From: DASWUZ01 sp036401375
GTDB lineage: Bacteria > Acidobacteriota > Terriglobia > Terriglobales > Acidobacteriaceae
Length of the DNA stretch: 64,000 nucleotides
NCBI GenBank assembly: GCA_036401375.1
Contig: DASWVB010000030.1
Span: forward strand, 1-64,000
Direction: 5' to 3'
In this document: positions 16,525 through 25,419 of the stretch, in pieces
How the letters are laid out: every line of letters starts with the position of its first letter
Position numbering within the stretch: position 1 is the stretch's first letter
Position numbers and translations under genes: made by a program
The notes under the pieces: model-generated
Told to the model about the DNA's origin: nothing
The model's input: the letters and a program-made list of their open reading frames with translations, nothing else
The model's database searches: none

Positions 16525-17274
16525 GTGATTCTCGCTCAGCTCACTCACCTCGCAGCCAATCCATCCGCCCTCGGCATGTTCTTCCAGGAACAGCCGGCCG
16601 CGCAGACATTCAGCGCCCTCGAAATGTGGAGCAGCATGAACTGGCCTGCCAAGACGATCGTGATCATCCTCTTCATCATGTCTGTCTGGTCGCTGGCCGT
16701 GATGATCGACCGTGCGCTCTACTTCAGCGCAGCACGCAAGCAGTCCCGCGAGTTCGCTCCGCGTGTGGCGGGCGCTCTTAAAGAGGGCAAGCTGGACGAG
16801 GCGATCAAGGTGGCCGACCGCAACAAGAAGTCGCACCTGGCCGAGGTCGTCACCGCCGGTCTGCAGGAGTTCCGCAACTACGGCGCTGGCGGCCCCGTCA
16901 CTGCCGACCAGATCGAAGCCAGCCAGCGGGCGCTTGAGCGGTCTGAAGCTATCGTTCATGCCAAGTTGAAGCGCGGTCTCGGCGGTCTCGCGACCATCGG
17001 ATCGACGGCTCCCTTCATCGGGCTGCTGGGAACGGTGATGGGTATTCTGCGCGCCTTTCAGGCCATCGCGGCCTCGAAGAGTTCGGGTATCGGTCAGGTA
17101 GCCGGCGGTATCTCGGAGGCGCTGGTCACCACCGCCATCGGGCTCTTCGTCGCGATCCCTGCCGTTATGACGTTCAACTACTTCACCAACAAGGTCGAGG
17201 CGTTCGACGTCGAGATGGACAACTCCTCGAGCGAGCTGATCGACTACTTCCTGAAGCAGGGTGCGCGCCGCTAG
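16525..17274 (+). CDS. exbB: ExbB/TolQ-family proton channel subunit
   Basis: It forms the pentameric inner-membrane proton channel that powers TonB. A GTG at 16525 follows a near-perfect TTAGGAGGAAAG ribosome site, giving 249 residues. The frame is open to 16411 but that part is not ExbB-like. Three spans are visible: TIVIILFIMSVWSLAVMIDR, then the pair around GSTAPFIGLLGTVMGILRAF and ALVTTAIGLFVAIPAVMTF. These two C-terminal motifs are the MotA/TolQ/ExbB signature. It is the second gene of the tonB-exbB-exbD-exbD row. Confidence 0.94.
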   Translation: MILAQLTHLAANPSALGMFFQEQPAAQTFSALEMWSSMNWPAKTIVIILFIMSVWSLAVMIDRALYFSAARKQSREFAPRVAGALKEGKLDEAIKVADRNKKSHLAEVVTAGLQEFRNYGAGGPVTADQIEASQRALERSEAIVHAKLKRGLGGLATIGSTAPFIGLLGTVMGILRAFQAIAASKSSGIGQVAGGISEALVTTAIGLFVAIPAVMTFNYFTNKVEAFDVEMDNSSSELIDYFLKQGARR

Positions 17275-17355
17275 TTCAAGGTCGCGAACTGCCATGCCGG
17301 CGCGGCTGCCGGCCGCTGGCGCACTGGCAGGAACTTATCAGGAGCAGCGAGAGTC

Positions 17356-17402
17356 ATGGCGGGAGGGGGCTGGTTTCGAGGGCTGACCCCTCTCCCCGCC
17401 AT
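17356..17402 (+). other. Imperfect hairpin between exbB and exbD
   Basis: ATGGCGGGAGGGG at the left arm can pair with CCCCTCTCCCCGCCAT at the right arm around a loop of about 18 bases. No U-tract follows, so it is more likely an mRNA stability or processing stem that tunes ExbB against ExbD than a full terminator. Confidence 0.5.
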
Positions 17403-17479
17403 AGCGTGGCTCCGGCTCAGTTGAAGTAGCTTCTAAGATCGAATCAAAGCCTTGAAGCTGTACCCGTGGGAGTGTTCAG

Positions 17480-17932
17480 ATGGGAATTTGCAAGCGCGAT
17501 GAAGGCAAAAAGGTCAACTCCAACATCAACGTCACGCCCATGGTGGACGTGATGCTGGTGCTGCTGATCATCTTCATGGTGATCACGCCCATGCTTCAAA
17601 ACAAGGTCAACGTCGCGATGGCGGCGGTCGATAACCCGACCGCAATGCCGGATGCGGACAAGGAAGACTCGCTGGTGATCGCGATCACCCGGGACAGCCG
17701 CGTCTACGTCGGGTCGGACGAGGTGGCGATGGATGCGCTGGCTGCCAAGGTGCGCGACAAGATCGGCGACAAGGCGGACAAGCCTGTGTTCCTGCGGGCG
17801 GACGCGCGCGCCAAGTACGGCACGGTGACCGAGGCGATCGATAACGTTCGCGCCAGCGGCATCAGCGAAGTGGGCCTTCTGACTGAACAGCGTCAGGGTC
17901 CAGACGTTCGCCTCAAGGCGCGCGGGATGTAG
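17480..17932 (+). CDS. exbD: ExbD/TolR-family biopolymer transporter, first copy
   Basis: A 150-residue subunit of the Ton motor. It has a short cytoplasmic N-terminus, then NVTPMVDVMLVLLIIFMVITPML, a single span carrying the essential proton-binding aspartate (VDVML), and a periplasmic domain with KPVFLRADARAKYGTVTEAI. The ATG at 17480 is preceded by GGGAG. It is paired with a second, non-identical exbD 91 bp downstream. Two ExbD proteins per ExbB are common in systems serving several TonB-dependent transporters. Confidence 0.93.
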   Translation: MGICKRDEGKKVNSNINVTPMVDVMLVLLIIFMVITPMLQNKVNVAMAAVDNPTAMPDADKEDSLVIAITRDSRVYVGSDEVAMDALAAKVRDKIGDKADKPVFLRADARAKYGTVTEAIDNVRASGISEVGLLTEQRQGPDVRLKARGM

Positions 17933-18023
17933 CAAAGTGTGCGCGCTGGAGTCGCCGGCGCGCTGTGATTGACCTGTCAGTCGAGAGGCGAAAGCTACCA
18001 ATTAAGAATTGAGGATCTGACTT

Positions 18024-18461
18024 ATGGCAATGGGAAGTAGTGGACCGGGCGGGCTCTCCTCAGACATCAACGTAACCCCGCTGATCGATGTGCTGCTGGT
18101 ACTGCTGATCATCTTCATGGTGATCGTGCCGGTGACGCCGAAGGGACTCGATGCGCTGGTGCCCCAGCCGCCCAAGCACCCTCAGAACGATCCCGACACC
18201 CGAACGATCGTGGTGCAGGTGATTCATCGGCCGGGCGGCGGAACACCTGGATACAAGATCAACCAGGACGATGTCGCGACCCAGGCTGACCTGCTCTCTC
18301 GGCTCACCACCATCTTTGCGACGCGCGCAGAGCGGGTGATGTTTGTGAAGGGCGATGACGACCTCAACTTCGCCGACGTGGCGACGGTGATCGACATTGG
18401 GCACTCGGCCAACGTAGACCACATCGGGCTGATCACCCCCAAGATTGCGCAGGGGCAGTAG
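18024..18461 (+). CDS. exbD: ExbD/TolR-family biopolymer transporter, second copy
   Basis: The second ExbD paralogue has 145 residues. It begins with a Gly/Ser-rich stub (MAMGSSGPGGLSSDI), then NVTPLIDVLLVLLIIFMVIVP with the conserved aspartate in the span. Its periplasmic domain is VMFVKGDDDLNFADVATVID. It differs clearly from the first copy outside the span, so it is an old duplication, not a recent one. A GAGGA motif lies upstream of the ATG. It is likely cotranscribed with exbB, exbD and the following TPR gene. Confidence 0.93.
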   Translation: MAMGSSGPGGLSSDINVTPLIDVLLVLLIIFMVIVPVTPKGLDALVPQPPKHPQNDPDTRTIVVQVIHRPGGGTPGYKINQDDVATQADLLSRLTTIFATRAERVMFVKGDDDLNFADVATVIDIGHSANVDHIGLITPKIAQGQ

Positions 18462-18599
18462 CATCGCCGAGGCTCTTGCCGAGGCTCAAGAGACGTGTCA
18501 ACCGTAAGGATCAGCGATAGAGTTCTGCAAGGAAGCAAGTAGCAGGCCAGGCCAGCTTGGCATCAAGTTACCCTGGCATTCAAGGAGATAGAGAGCAGA

Positions 18600-19433
18600 A
18601 TGAATCGACTTGCGCGTTTATCGGTGCTCGCGGCCGCGACACTCTCCGTGATCGTTCCGATCACCGGCTGCAAATCCCTGCAAGCCCGCGATCAGTTGAA
18701 CAAGGGAGTAAGGGCCTATAAGAGCCAGCGGTACGAAGAGGCCATCGAACACTTCCAGCAGGCCGTGAATCTCGATCCCAGCCTGCCCATGACCAACACC
18801 TACCTGGCTACGGCGTATGCGCAGCAGGTCGTCGCGGGCGCCGATACTCCTGAGAACCTTCGCAGCGCTGAGCTGGCAATCAACGGCTATCAGAAAGTGC
18901 TGACAGAGAAGCCGAAGGACATCAACAGCCTCAAGGGCATCGCGGCCATGTACATGAATACCAACCGTTATGACGAGGCCAAGCTTTGGCAGAAGAAGGT
19001 CATCGACGCCGATCCGACCGACGCAGATGCCGCCTACACGGTCGGGGTGATCGACTGGACCCTGGCCCGCAAGAATGCAGTAAAAGACCTGGCGGCTGCA
19101 GGGCTGCAGGACATGAGCGACGGCAATCCAAAGGCGCCCAAGCCGGTCTGCCAGAAGATCGTTGAGGACAACACGCCCCTGGTTGACGAAGGGCTGCAGT
19201 ACCTGAACAAGGCAGTCGATATCCGCAACAACTACGACGCAGCAATGGCGTACATCAACCTGCTCTACCGCCGCAAGGCTGACCTCGAGTGCGGCAACGA
19301 TCCAGCCCGCAAGTCTGACCTCGCGCAGGCTGATAGCTGGCTGGCCAAGGCCATGGGCACTCGCAAGGCCAACGACGAGAAGAAGGCGCAGACCGGCGGC
19401 ATCGTGCTCGATACCAACGGCAACTCGCAGTAG
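18600..19433 (+). CDS. TPR lipoprotein linked to the TonB-ExbBD genes
   Basis: The 277-residue protein has a lipoprotein signal peptide with a lipobox ending ITGC, so it should be acylated and anchored in an envelope membrane. Tetratricopeptide repeats follow: LNKGVRAYKSQRYEEAIEHF, then VNLDPSLPMTNTYLATAYAQ, KDINSLKGIAAMYMNTNRYD and DPTDADAAYTVGVIDWT. TPRs mediate protein-protein contacts. Position at the end of the ton operon suggests a scaffold for the TonB complex or its clients, which is inference. An AAGGAG motif lies 12 bases upstream of the ATG. A strong terminator follows. Confidence 0.85.
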   Translation: MNRLARLSVLAAATLSVIVPITGCKSLQARDQLNKGVRAYKSQRYEEAIEHFQQAVNLDPSLPMTNTYLATAYAQQVVAGADTPENLRSAELAINGYQKVLTEKPKDINSLKGIAAMYMNTNRYDEAKLWQKKVIDADPTDADAAYTVGVIDWTLARKNAVKDLAAAGLQDMSDGNPKAPKPVCQKIVEDNTPLVDEGLQYLNKAVDIRNNYDAAMAYINLLYRRKADLECGNDPARKSDLAQADSWLAKAMGTRKANDEKKAQTGGIVLDTNGNSQ

Positions 19434-19451
19434 CGTTTGAAGCGGCCAGAT

Positions 19452-19489
19452 GAGGAGGGGCCCAGGCTTGCCTGGGCCCCCTCCTTTTT
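19452..19489 (+). terminator. Strong intrinsic terminator closing the ton/TPR unit
   Basis: A GC-rich stem (GGAG plus GGGCCCAGGC pairing with GCCTGGGCCC plus CTCC, one C bulged) with a two-base loop is followed by TTTTT. It lies 18 bp after the TPR stop. Confidence 0.92.
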
Positions 19490-19536
19490 GTGTCTTGAGG
19501 TTGCCAGACTGCAGCTCTGCAGGTGCGGTTCTGGCG

Positions 19537-19587
19537 GTTGCGGGTTGCAGTTGCGGGTCGCAGTTGCGGGTTGCAGTTGCGGGTTAT
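19537..19587 (+). repeat. 13-bp tandem repeat, about four copies
   Basis: The unit GTTGCGGGTTGCA occurs three times with one substitution in the second copy, plus a partial fourth. It lies in the otherwise featureless gap (19490-19893) between two convergent genes. No gene was seen in that gap. Confidence 0.75.
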
Positions 19588-19893
19588 GCTCGGCGGCTGC
19601 CCGGCCGGTTTGCGGCTCCGCTTTGCCGGATGGATTGGGGGGTGGGACCCAATGCAACCTCCCACATCTGCTCAGGAGCCAAGGTGAGGGCAGTTTTTCT
19701 GGTTTGCTTGGAGTGCTTTACTGCGGCAGGCGGGAGCCCGATCACCCGAGGGGGAGTTGTGCGGACCTCAGGGCGTGAGTTGCGTCTGATCGATCCCACT
19801 CATGCGCGGTGGAGGTGCGCATGAATGGGGCACCCGTCGTTGAGTTCGAGACTGCATGCCGAAGCGGCGACTGTAGAGGACGCCGTTGCGCTA

Positions 19894-20748
19894 CTACATA
19901 TCGAGCGACTCAAGGATGTCGAGCGACTGCAGGTCGAGGCTGTGCAGTTCAGGCCGCTCGACACCGAATGCTTCCTTCCAGCGTGCCGGCAGCAGGCAGG
20001 CCGCTGCAGTCTTGACCAGCAGGGAGAGGTCCGAGCCCAGGGTCGCCGACTCCATGTACTCGGAGTCCAGTCGCGTCTTCATCGGCTTGATCATGCGGGA
20101 GTAGAGCAGGTCCAGATCGCCATGGGGTACGTGTCGCAGCATCTGCTCCTCGCAGCGGAAGGCGAGGGTTGCGGCCCCAGTGATTCCGGGGCGGAAGGGC
20201 ATGTGCATGCCTTCGTGCTGGGCAAGCTTTGGCCGCGGCCCGACCAGGCTCATGTCGCCCCGCAGCACATTGTAGAACTGGGGGAGCTCATCGAGTTTGT
20301 AGCGGCGCAGCCACTTGCCAATGGGAGTGATGCGGACGTCGCCACACTGGGTGACAGCAGGGCCGCGGTGCTGGGGAGCACAGTGCATGGTACGAAACTT
20401 GTAGATGGGAAAGAGCTGACCGAAGCGGCCGACCCGCCGCTGCACAAACAGGATTGGTCCGGCCGAGCTGCGCGCCACGAGCAATCCAACCACGACGAAG
20501 ACAGGCGAGAGCAGCAGCAGGGCTATGGCGGAGAGGATGACATCCATGCATCGTTTGCCGGCCGAGACGTTCCAGCGGCTGGTGGGCGCGGTGGGGGCCG
20601 GCGGCACCAGGGTGATCTGCGGGACAGGAACCGAATAGAAGACCGGCCCGCGATCGAGGCCGTGGTCGGCGGCCAGGTCGGCGTCCAGGTCGGCGGCGAG
20701 GTCGACTTCTGGGGCTAATGCTGCATTCTCACCCGCGCGGGACCTCAT
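19894..20748 (-). CDS. Bacterial sugar transferase (undecaprenyl-phosphate glycosyl-phosphotransferase)
   Basis: A monotopic phosphoglycosyl transferase of the PglC/WbaP catalytic type. A disordered N-terminus precedes GKRCMDVILSAIALLLLSP (the re-entrant membrane helix), FVQRRVGRFGQLFPIYKFRTM, the catalytic dyad in RRYKLDELPQFYNVLRGD, and SLVGPRPKL. It transfers a sugar phosphate from a nucleotide sugar to a lipid carrier at the inner membrane, starting exopolysaccharide or O-antigen synthesis. No other glycosyltransferase genes are adjacent, so it is an orphan here. I give the ATG at 20748. A GTG at 20790 is equally possible because the N-terminus is not conserved. Confidence 0.88.
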   Translation of the reverse strand: MRSRAGENAALAPEVDLAADLDADLAADHGLDRGPVFYSVPVPQITLVPPAPTAPTSRWNVSAGKRCMDVILSAIALLLLSPVFVVVGLLVARSSAGPILFVQRRVGRFGQLFPIYKFRTMHCAPQHRGPAVTQCGDVRITPIGKWLRRYKLDELPQFYNVLRGDMSLVGPRPKLAQHEGMHMPFRPGITGAATLAFRCEEQMLRHVPHGDLDLLYSRMIKPMKTRLDSEYMESATLGSDLSLLVKTAAACLLPARWKEAFGVERPELHSLDLQSLDILESLDM

Positions 20749-21107
20749 GCGGGGGTACCGATTTCGACTCGAATCGAGACCATGGCGCACCGAGCTTTGC
20801 CTAACCGGTTGCGTGGGCCGAGCTCTGACGCGTCGAGGGTGAAAGAAAGATTTGGATCAGGGCCGGAACCGGGCGCCGCGAGTGAACTGGCGGCGCAGAT
20901 CGCGGCCAAGCTCCCGGTGGGGAGGGCCAGAGATCCAGACTGGGGAAGCTGCAAAGTGGTGCAATATATAAAAACAGGGCTCTTGATTCTGTGTAGCATC
21001 AGTACAGATAAAGGGGTTTGCACTATTTCCTCTTCGGCAAGCCGGCTCCCAAACTTGAGCGCGTCTTTTGTTCCGAAGTGTCATAGCCTTTCGAACTTAA
21101 GCCTCTT
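20749..21107. other. Non-coding stretch, lower GC in its right half
   Basis: Between two minus-strand genes. The part from about 20945 to 21110 is noticeably richer in A/T (it includes AATATATAAAAA) than its surroundings. It should hold the promoter for the sugar transferase, but I could not define one with confidence. No RNA gene was recognised. Confidence 0.4.
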
Positions 21108-21920
21108 CTACTCCGCGGATGCCCCGCCGGATTCTACCAGTTCGGGTTGTGTGACTGTGGCTCTGCGCTTGCGCGTCTTCTTGACCGGTACAACCACCGG
21201 GGCCGGAGGCGGTTCAAGCGACGCATCGTAGTATTGCAGGCGGCCGCAGCTCTCGCATGTGAGCAGCATGCCGCTTCTTACCTGGTTCCAGACGTGCGGC
21301 CGCAGATACATCTGGCAGGCCAGGCAGCGCTGCCCCTGGACCCGGGTCAGGCCGGTCTTGCGCGAAGAGGATGCGATGCGGTCATAGTTGGCCAGTATGG
21401 CCGGATCAACGCCCTTGCGGTGCTCCAGGCGCTCCGCATTCAGCCGGTCGATCTGGGCCTGCTGTTCGGCAGCAGCGGCCCTCGCGCGCTCCTTTTCGGC
21501 CTCGACCAGCAGCCCCTGGGCTGCCAACTCCTTCTCCGCCTCCGAGCGCTGGCGTTCGAGGGCCTCGGTCCGCTCCATGCTGGCCATCGAGGTCTCTTCC
21601 AGCTTCCGAATCTCTCCCTCTGCAAACTCGGTCTCGTGCTGCAGGGCATGGTATTGCTCGTTGTTTTTGACATCGTTGCTCTGCTCGCGGTACTTGAGCA
21701 GCTTCTGCTGAAAGTCTTTCTGGTCGCTGTCGAGCCGGCGGCGGCGGGCTTCCTCAGCAATCATCTCCTTCAAAACCTTGCCCTGCGCCTGCTTCTGCTC
21801 TTGCTGCTTCTCTTCAAGTGCGGCGAGGTGGGCGGGAAGGGAGGAGATAGACTCACGAAGCCTTGCGATCTTGTGGTCAACCTGCTGCAGACGAATTAGG
21901 TGGTCCAGTCCAGCATCCAT
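21108..21920 (-). CDS. Coiled-coil zinc-ribbon protein (COG1579 type)
   Basis: The 270 residues begin with a long coiled coil (LIRLQQVDHKIARLRESIS through about residue 165). A C4 zinc ribbon follows: CLACQMYLRP and then LLTCESCGRLQYY. The C-terminus is a Pro/Lys-rich tail. This is the architecture of the widespread COG1579 family. Its members have been linked to nucleic-acid or ribosome-associated processes, but the exact role is uncertain and I assign none. The ATG at 21920 is unambiguous. It is divergent from the DPP-IV-type peptidase. Confidence 0.85.
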   Translation of the reverse strand: MDAGLDHLIRLQQVDHKIARLRESISSLPAHLAALEEKQQEQKQAQGKVLKEMIAEEARRRRLDSDQKDFQQKLLKYREQSNDVKNNEQYHALQHETEFAEGEIRKLEETSMASMERTEALERQRSEAEKELAAQGLLVEAEKERARAAAAEQQAQIDRLNAERLEHRKGVDPAILANYDRIASSSRKTGLTRVQGQRCLACQMYLRPHVWNQVRSGMLLTCESCGRLQYYDASLEPPPAPVVVPVKKTRKRRATVTQPELVESGGASAE

Positions 21921-22070
21921 TGGGGTTATCCAAGCTTACCATCCGCAGGTGAGATACGTCGCGCCGGCGGGGAGTGCAGCGGGATCAACACGCCCGCATC
22001 GTCCCGGCGAGGGAGCTGAGATACACTGCATGCTCAGCACCGCACGAGAGAGAGCCCGGGGCACAGCTTC

Positions 22071-24383
22071 TTGAATCGATCCATCGCACACCATCTCAGC
22101 CAGCGCCCCGCGCTGCGCGTCGCCGCTGCCGCCTCGTCTCTTCTTTTCGCCGGCCTTGCAGCGGGTTCGGATGCTCCTGCCGCGCAGCCTCTCGCCGCGC
22201 CGGCTGCGGGGTTGACGGTCGAGTCCATCTACGCGCACGGCAGCCTGACCGGCGAGCCACCCGGAGACTTTGCCTGGTCCCCCGACTCAAACCACGTTCT
22301 CTATCGATCGAGCAACGGAGATGTCTTCAGCGTGGATCGCGAGGGTGTCGTCAGACTCTTCATCAGCCATCTGCGCATCAGTGTGCTCACCAGCGCGCCT
22401 GCCACGGAGAGGGACCGCGACCACCGCGCGCGCTACGGGCAGCTGCCCTACATCTGGGGTCCCGATTCTGAACACCTGCTGCTGGATACGGCGGGGGACA
22501 TCGTGGTCTACTCCCCGAGGACGGGCACCGGCGTCCAGGTGGCGTCGACGGGGATGGGCAGCGGAGACGATCCGAAGTTCTCTCCCAACGGCTCCTACGT
22601 CTCGTACGTGAAGGACCACAACCTCTTTCTGCGGCGCCTGCGCTCGGGGGGTGAGGAGGTGGCGCTGACCAGGGTCCGCGACGGCTCCCGTAACGCGACC
22701 GTCGACCCGGCCCGCCTGGTGCTTAACGGCGAGGTCGACTGGGTCTATGAGGAAGAGCTGAACGTGCGCAGCAACTACTACTGGTCGCCGGACTCGGGGC
22801 ACATCGCCTTCCTCGAGATGGACGAGAGCCTCGTCCCCGAGTACCCCATTGCGGACTGGATCCCGATCCACACGGCGGTCGATCGGCAGCGATATCCGCA
22901 GCCCGGCGATCCCAACCCTGCTGTCCGCCTGGGAGTGGTGACCAACACCGGCAGCAAGACGGTATGGGTCAAGCTGCCCGGCGATCGCGGCAACGACTAC
23001 ATTCCCCGCTTCGGCTGGATCAACCCCAGGGTGCTCTGGGTGGAGACCCTGAGCCGCGATCAGAAGCACCTGAACCTCTACTTCGCCGATGCGCAGACGG
23101 GGGAGAGCCGGCTGGCGCTGGCGCAGACGGAGGAGAAGTTCTTCACCACCACCTACGACGTTGACTTCACCGCCTCGGACTTCTACCTGAGCAGCTGGAG
23201 GGACGGTCATACGCATATCTACCGGTACAGCTTCAACGCGGGAAACCCCATGTCGGGGGACGCGGTCCTGAGGCAGCAGGTCACCAGCGGCCCCTACGAG
23301 GTGAGGGAGATCGCGGCGATCGACGAGCCCTCCGAGACCATCTACTACACGTCGAACGAGGACGACCCCCTCGGTCAGCAGCTCTGGGCGGTGCAGACAG
23401 ACGGCACCGGCAAGCACCGGATCTCCAAGCCGGGCGGCTTTCACAGCGTGACCTTTGCGAGCGAGGGCGGCCTCTATCTGGACGAGTATTCTGACGCGAA
23501 GACGCCGCCGACGATCAGCTTCTGTCACAAGTCCGATTGCAAGGTGCTGTGGTCATCTACGCCTCTGAGCTTTGAGCTCACGCCGCTCGAACGCCTCGTG
23601 CTCAAGGACGGAGCCGGTACCGGAACCCTCTTCGGATCGCTGCTGCTGCCTGCAAACAGCTCCGCACCGGCGAGCGTGCCGCTGATCGTGAACCCTTACG
23701 GCGGTCCCGGTGCGCAGGGCGTCCGGGACGAGTGGGGCAAATCGGGGCGGCTGTTTGACGAACTGCTGGCGCAGAGGGGCTACGCCGTGCTGCACGTCGA
23801 TAACCGGGGGATGGCGGGCCGCGGCCGCGACTTCGAGCAGAGCGCGTATCGCGACTTCGGGCCGGTACAGCTGGCCGATCAGTTGGCGGCGGTCGACCAG
23901 GTTCTGGCGAAGTATCCGCAGCTCGACCGAATCCGCCTGGGCTGGTGGGGCTGGAGCTGGGGCGGGACCTTTACCCTCTATGCGATGAGCCACTCCGAGC
24001 GCTTTCGCGCAGGAGTAGCCGGGGCGCCGGTGACCGACTGGCGCAACTACGACTCCATCTATACGGAGCGCTACCTCGGCCTGCCGGGCGCCAACGCCGA
24101 TGTCTATCGCGACGATTCGGTGATCAACACGGCTGCCGATCTTAAGGGGCGGCTGCTGCTGCTGCACGGCACCGGCGACGACAACGTGCACCTGGGCAAT
24201 TCAGTGCAGTACATTCAGCAGCTGATCGACGCGGGTATCCCGTATGACTTTCAGATCTTCCCGCGCAAGACGCACTCGGCCAGCGGAGCCGAGACCCAGT
24301 TCCACTTCCACGCGCGGATGCTGGAGCACTTCGATCGCTACTTGAAGCCCGACCGCATTAGCACTGGTCAGTCATCGCAGTAG
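22071..24383 (+). CDS. Dipeptidyl peptidase IV-type S9 peptidase, exported
   Basis: This 770-residue serine peptidase removes X-Pro/X-Ala dipeptides from peptide N-termini. After a signal peptide (PALRVAAAASSLLFAGLAAG) comes an eight-bladed propeller containing the substrate-gating motif DWVYEEELNVRSNYYWSPD. The alpha/beta hydrolase domain has the nucleophile in GWWGWSWGGTF (Ser near residue 628), Asp in GTGDDNVHLGN (near 702) and His in KTHSAS (near 734). All three catalytic residues are present. The start is a TTG with only a weak ribosome site. The protein should act in the periplasm alongside the M13 and M61 peptidases of this window. Confidence 0.93.
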   Translation: MNRSIAHHLSQRPALRVAAAASSLLFAGLAAGSDAPAAQPLAAPAAGLTVESIYAHGSLTGEPPGDFAWSPDSNHVLYRSSNGDVFSVDREGVVRLFISHLRISVLTSAPATERDRDHRARYGQLPYIWGPDSEHLLLDTAGDIVVYSPRTGTGVQVASTGMGSGDDPKFSPNGSYVSYVKDHNLFLRRLRSGGEEVALTRVRDGSRNATVDPARLVLNGEVDWVYEEELNVRSNYYWSPDSGHIAFLEMDESLVPEYPIADWIPIHTAVDRQRYPQPGDPNPAVRLGVVTNTGSKTVWVKLPGDRGNDYIPRFGWINPRVLWVETLSRDQKHLNLYFADAQTGESRLALAQTEEKFFTTTYDVDFTASDFYLSSWRDGHTHIYRYSFNAGNPMSGDAVLRQQVTSGPYEVREIAAIDEPSETIYYTSNEDDPLGQQLWAVQTDGTGKHRISKPGGFHSVTFASEGGLYLDEYSDAKTPPTISFCHKSDCKVLWSSTPLSFELTPLERLVLKDGAGTGTLFGSLLLPANSSAPASVPLIVNPYGGPGAQGVRDEWGKSGRLFDELLAQRGYAVLHVDNRGMAGRGRDFEQSAYRDFGPVQLADQLAAVDQVLAKYPQLDRIRLGWWGWSWGGTFTLYAMSHSERFRAGVAGAPVTDWRNYDSIYTERYLGLPGANADVYRDDSVINTAADLKGRLLLLHGTGDDNVHLGNSVQYIQQLIDAGIPYDFQIFPRKTHSASGAETQFHFHARMLEHFDRYLKPDRISTGQSSQ

Positions 24384-24393
24384 GTGGTTCGCG

Positions 24394-24418
24394 AGGCCGC
24401 CGCGAGTGACAGCGGCCT
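24394..24418. terminator. Weak hairpin between convergent genes
   Basis: AGGCCGC and GCGGCCT form a 7-bp stem around an 11-nt loop between the peptidase stop and the peroxiredoxin stop. No U-tract is present on either strand, so this is at best a weak bidirectional signal. Confidence 0.35.
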
Positions 24419-24434
24419 GCTGCGATCTGGCCGG

Positions 24435-25097
24435 CTACTGAGGCTGCGCGACGATCCTGAGGTAGGGCTTGACGGTTTTGTAGCCCTGGGGGTATTTCTC
24501 CTTCGCCTCGGCATCGGAGACGCTGCCGGCAATGATGACATCGTCGCCGTACTTCCAGTTGGCCGGGGTGGCTACCTTGTGCTTCGCAGTGAGCTGCATG
24601 GAGTCGAGCACCCGCAGAATCTCGTCGAAGTTGCGGCCGGTGGTCATCGGGTAGCTGAGCTGCAGCTTAATCTTCTTGTCCGGCCCGATCACAAACACGG
24701 TGCGGACGGTGGCGTTGGCTGCGGCGGTGCGTCCGTCGGCGGTGTCTCCCGAATCGGCGGGCAGCATGTTGTAGAGCTTCGCGATCTTGAGCTCCGGATC
24801 CCCGATCATGGGGTAGTTGACCTTGTGTCCCTGGGTCTCTTCGATGTCGGCGGCCCACCGGCTGTGGCTGCTGACCGGGTCGACGCTCAGGCCGATGATC
24901 CTGGCGCCGCGGCGGGCGAACTCGGGCTCGAGGCCGGCCATCGTGCCGAGCTCGGTGGTGCAGACCGGGGTGAAGTCCTTGGGGTGCGAGAAGAGTACGG
25001 CCCAGCTATCGCCGATCCACTGATGAAAGTCGATGGTGCCGTGGGTAGTCTCGGCGGTAAAGTTGGGTGCTTCGTCATTGATGCGCAGTAACGACAT
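24435..25097 (-). CDS. 1-Cys peroxiredoxin (Prx6 type)
   Basis: It reduces hydrogen peroxide and organic peroxides through one peroxidatic cysteine. The active site is HPKDFTPVCTTELG, with the PxxxTxxC cysteine at residue 46, and R in the usual downstream position (ATVRTVFVIGPDKK). The 220-residue length and the long C-terminal arm (PANWKYGDDVIIAG...) are typical of Prx6, which lacks a resolving cysteine. I see no second conserved Cys. An AAGGAG motif precedes the ATG at 25097. It is cytoplasmic, with no signal peptide. Confidence 0.93.
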   Translation of the reverse strand: MSLLRINDEAPNFTAETTHGTIDFHQWIGDSWAVLFSHPKDFTPVCTTELGTMAGLEPEFARRGARIIGLSVDPVSSHSRWAADIEETQGHKVNYPMIGDPELKIAKLYNMLPADSGDTADGRTAAANATVRTVFVIGPDKKIKLQLSYPMTTGRNFDEILRVLDSMQLTAKHKVATPANWKYGDDVIIAGSVSDAEAKEKYPQGYKTVKPYLRIVAQPQ

Positions 25098-25419
25098 GCT
25101 GTTGATTAGCTCCTTCTGAGAGTTGGGTCCCCTGAACGAGGGTGCGGCGAGACGCCGGTAGACCAGCTTAGTCAGTCTAAATTACCTGTTCCCCGCCCGC
25201 GATCGCATTTGCCTTGAGCAGTGTTCGCGCGGCTTCTGCAGCGCAAGGCAACGACGCCGGCAGCGAATGCGGTGTGAAGCGGCAAGAGCGCGTGACCTTG
25301 CTGCGGCTGCGGGGACGCTAAGACGCGGCCCCGGTCGAAATACTCTGAGATTTGAGAGTCCGATAGACTGGATGCGGCGGGCCGACGCAGGGTGTCGCAG
25401 CCAGCCGGCCGAGGGTAGC
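25098..25419. other. Intergenic region between divergent genes
   Basis: About 320 bp upstream of both the peroxiredoxin (minus) and the CPXCG gene (plus). A TAGACT-like -10 is visible for each direction, but no matching -35. No OxyR- or PerR-like palindrome was recognised. Confidence 0.35.

Noticed and set aside
22287..23528. A 413-codon minus-strand frame inside the DPP-IV-type gene
   Set aside because: Pure shadow of a gene with all catalytic residues. No ribosome site or motif.
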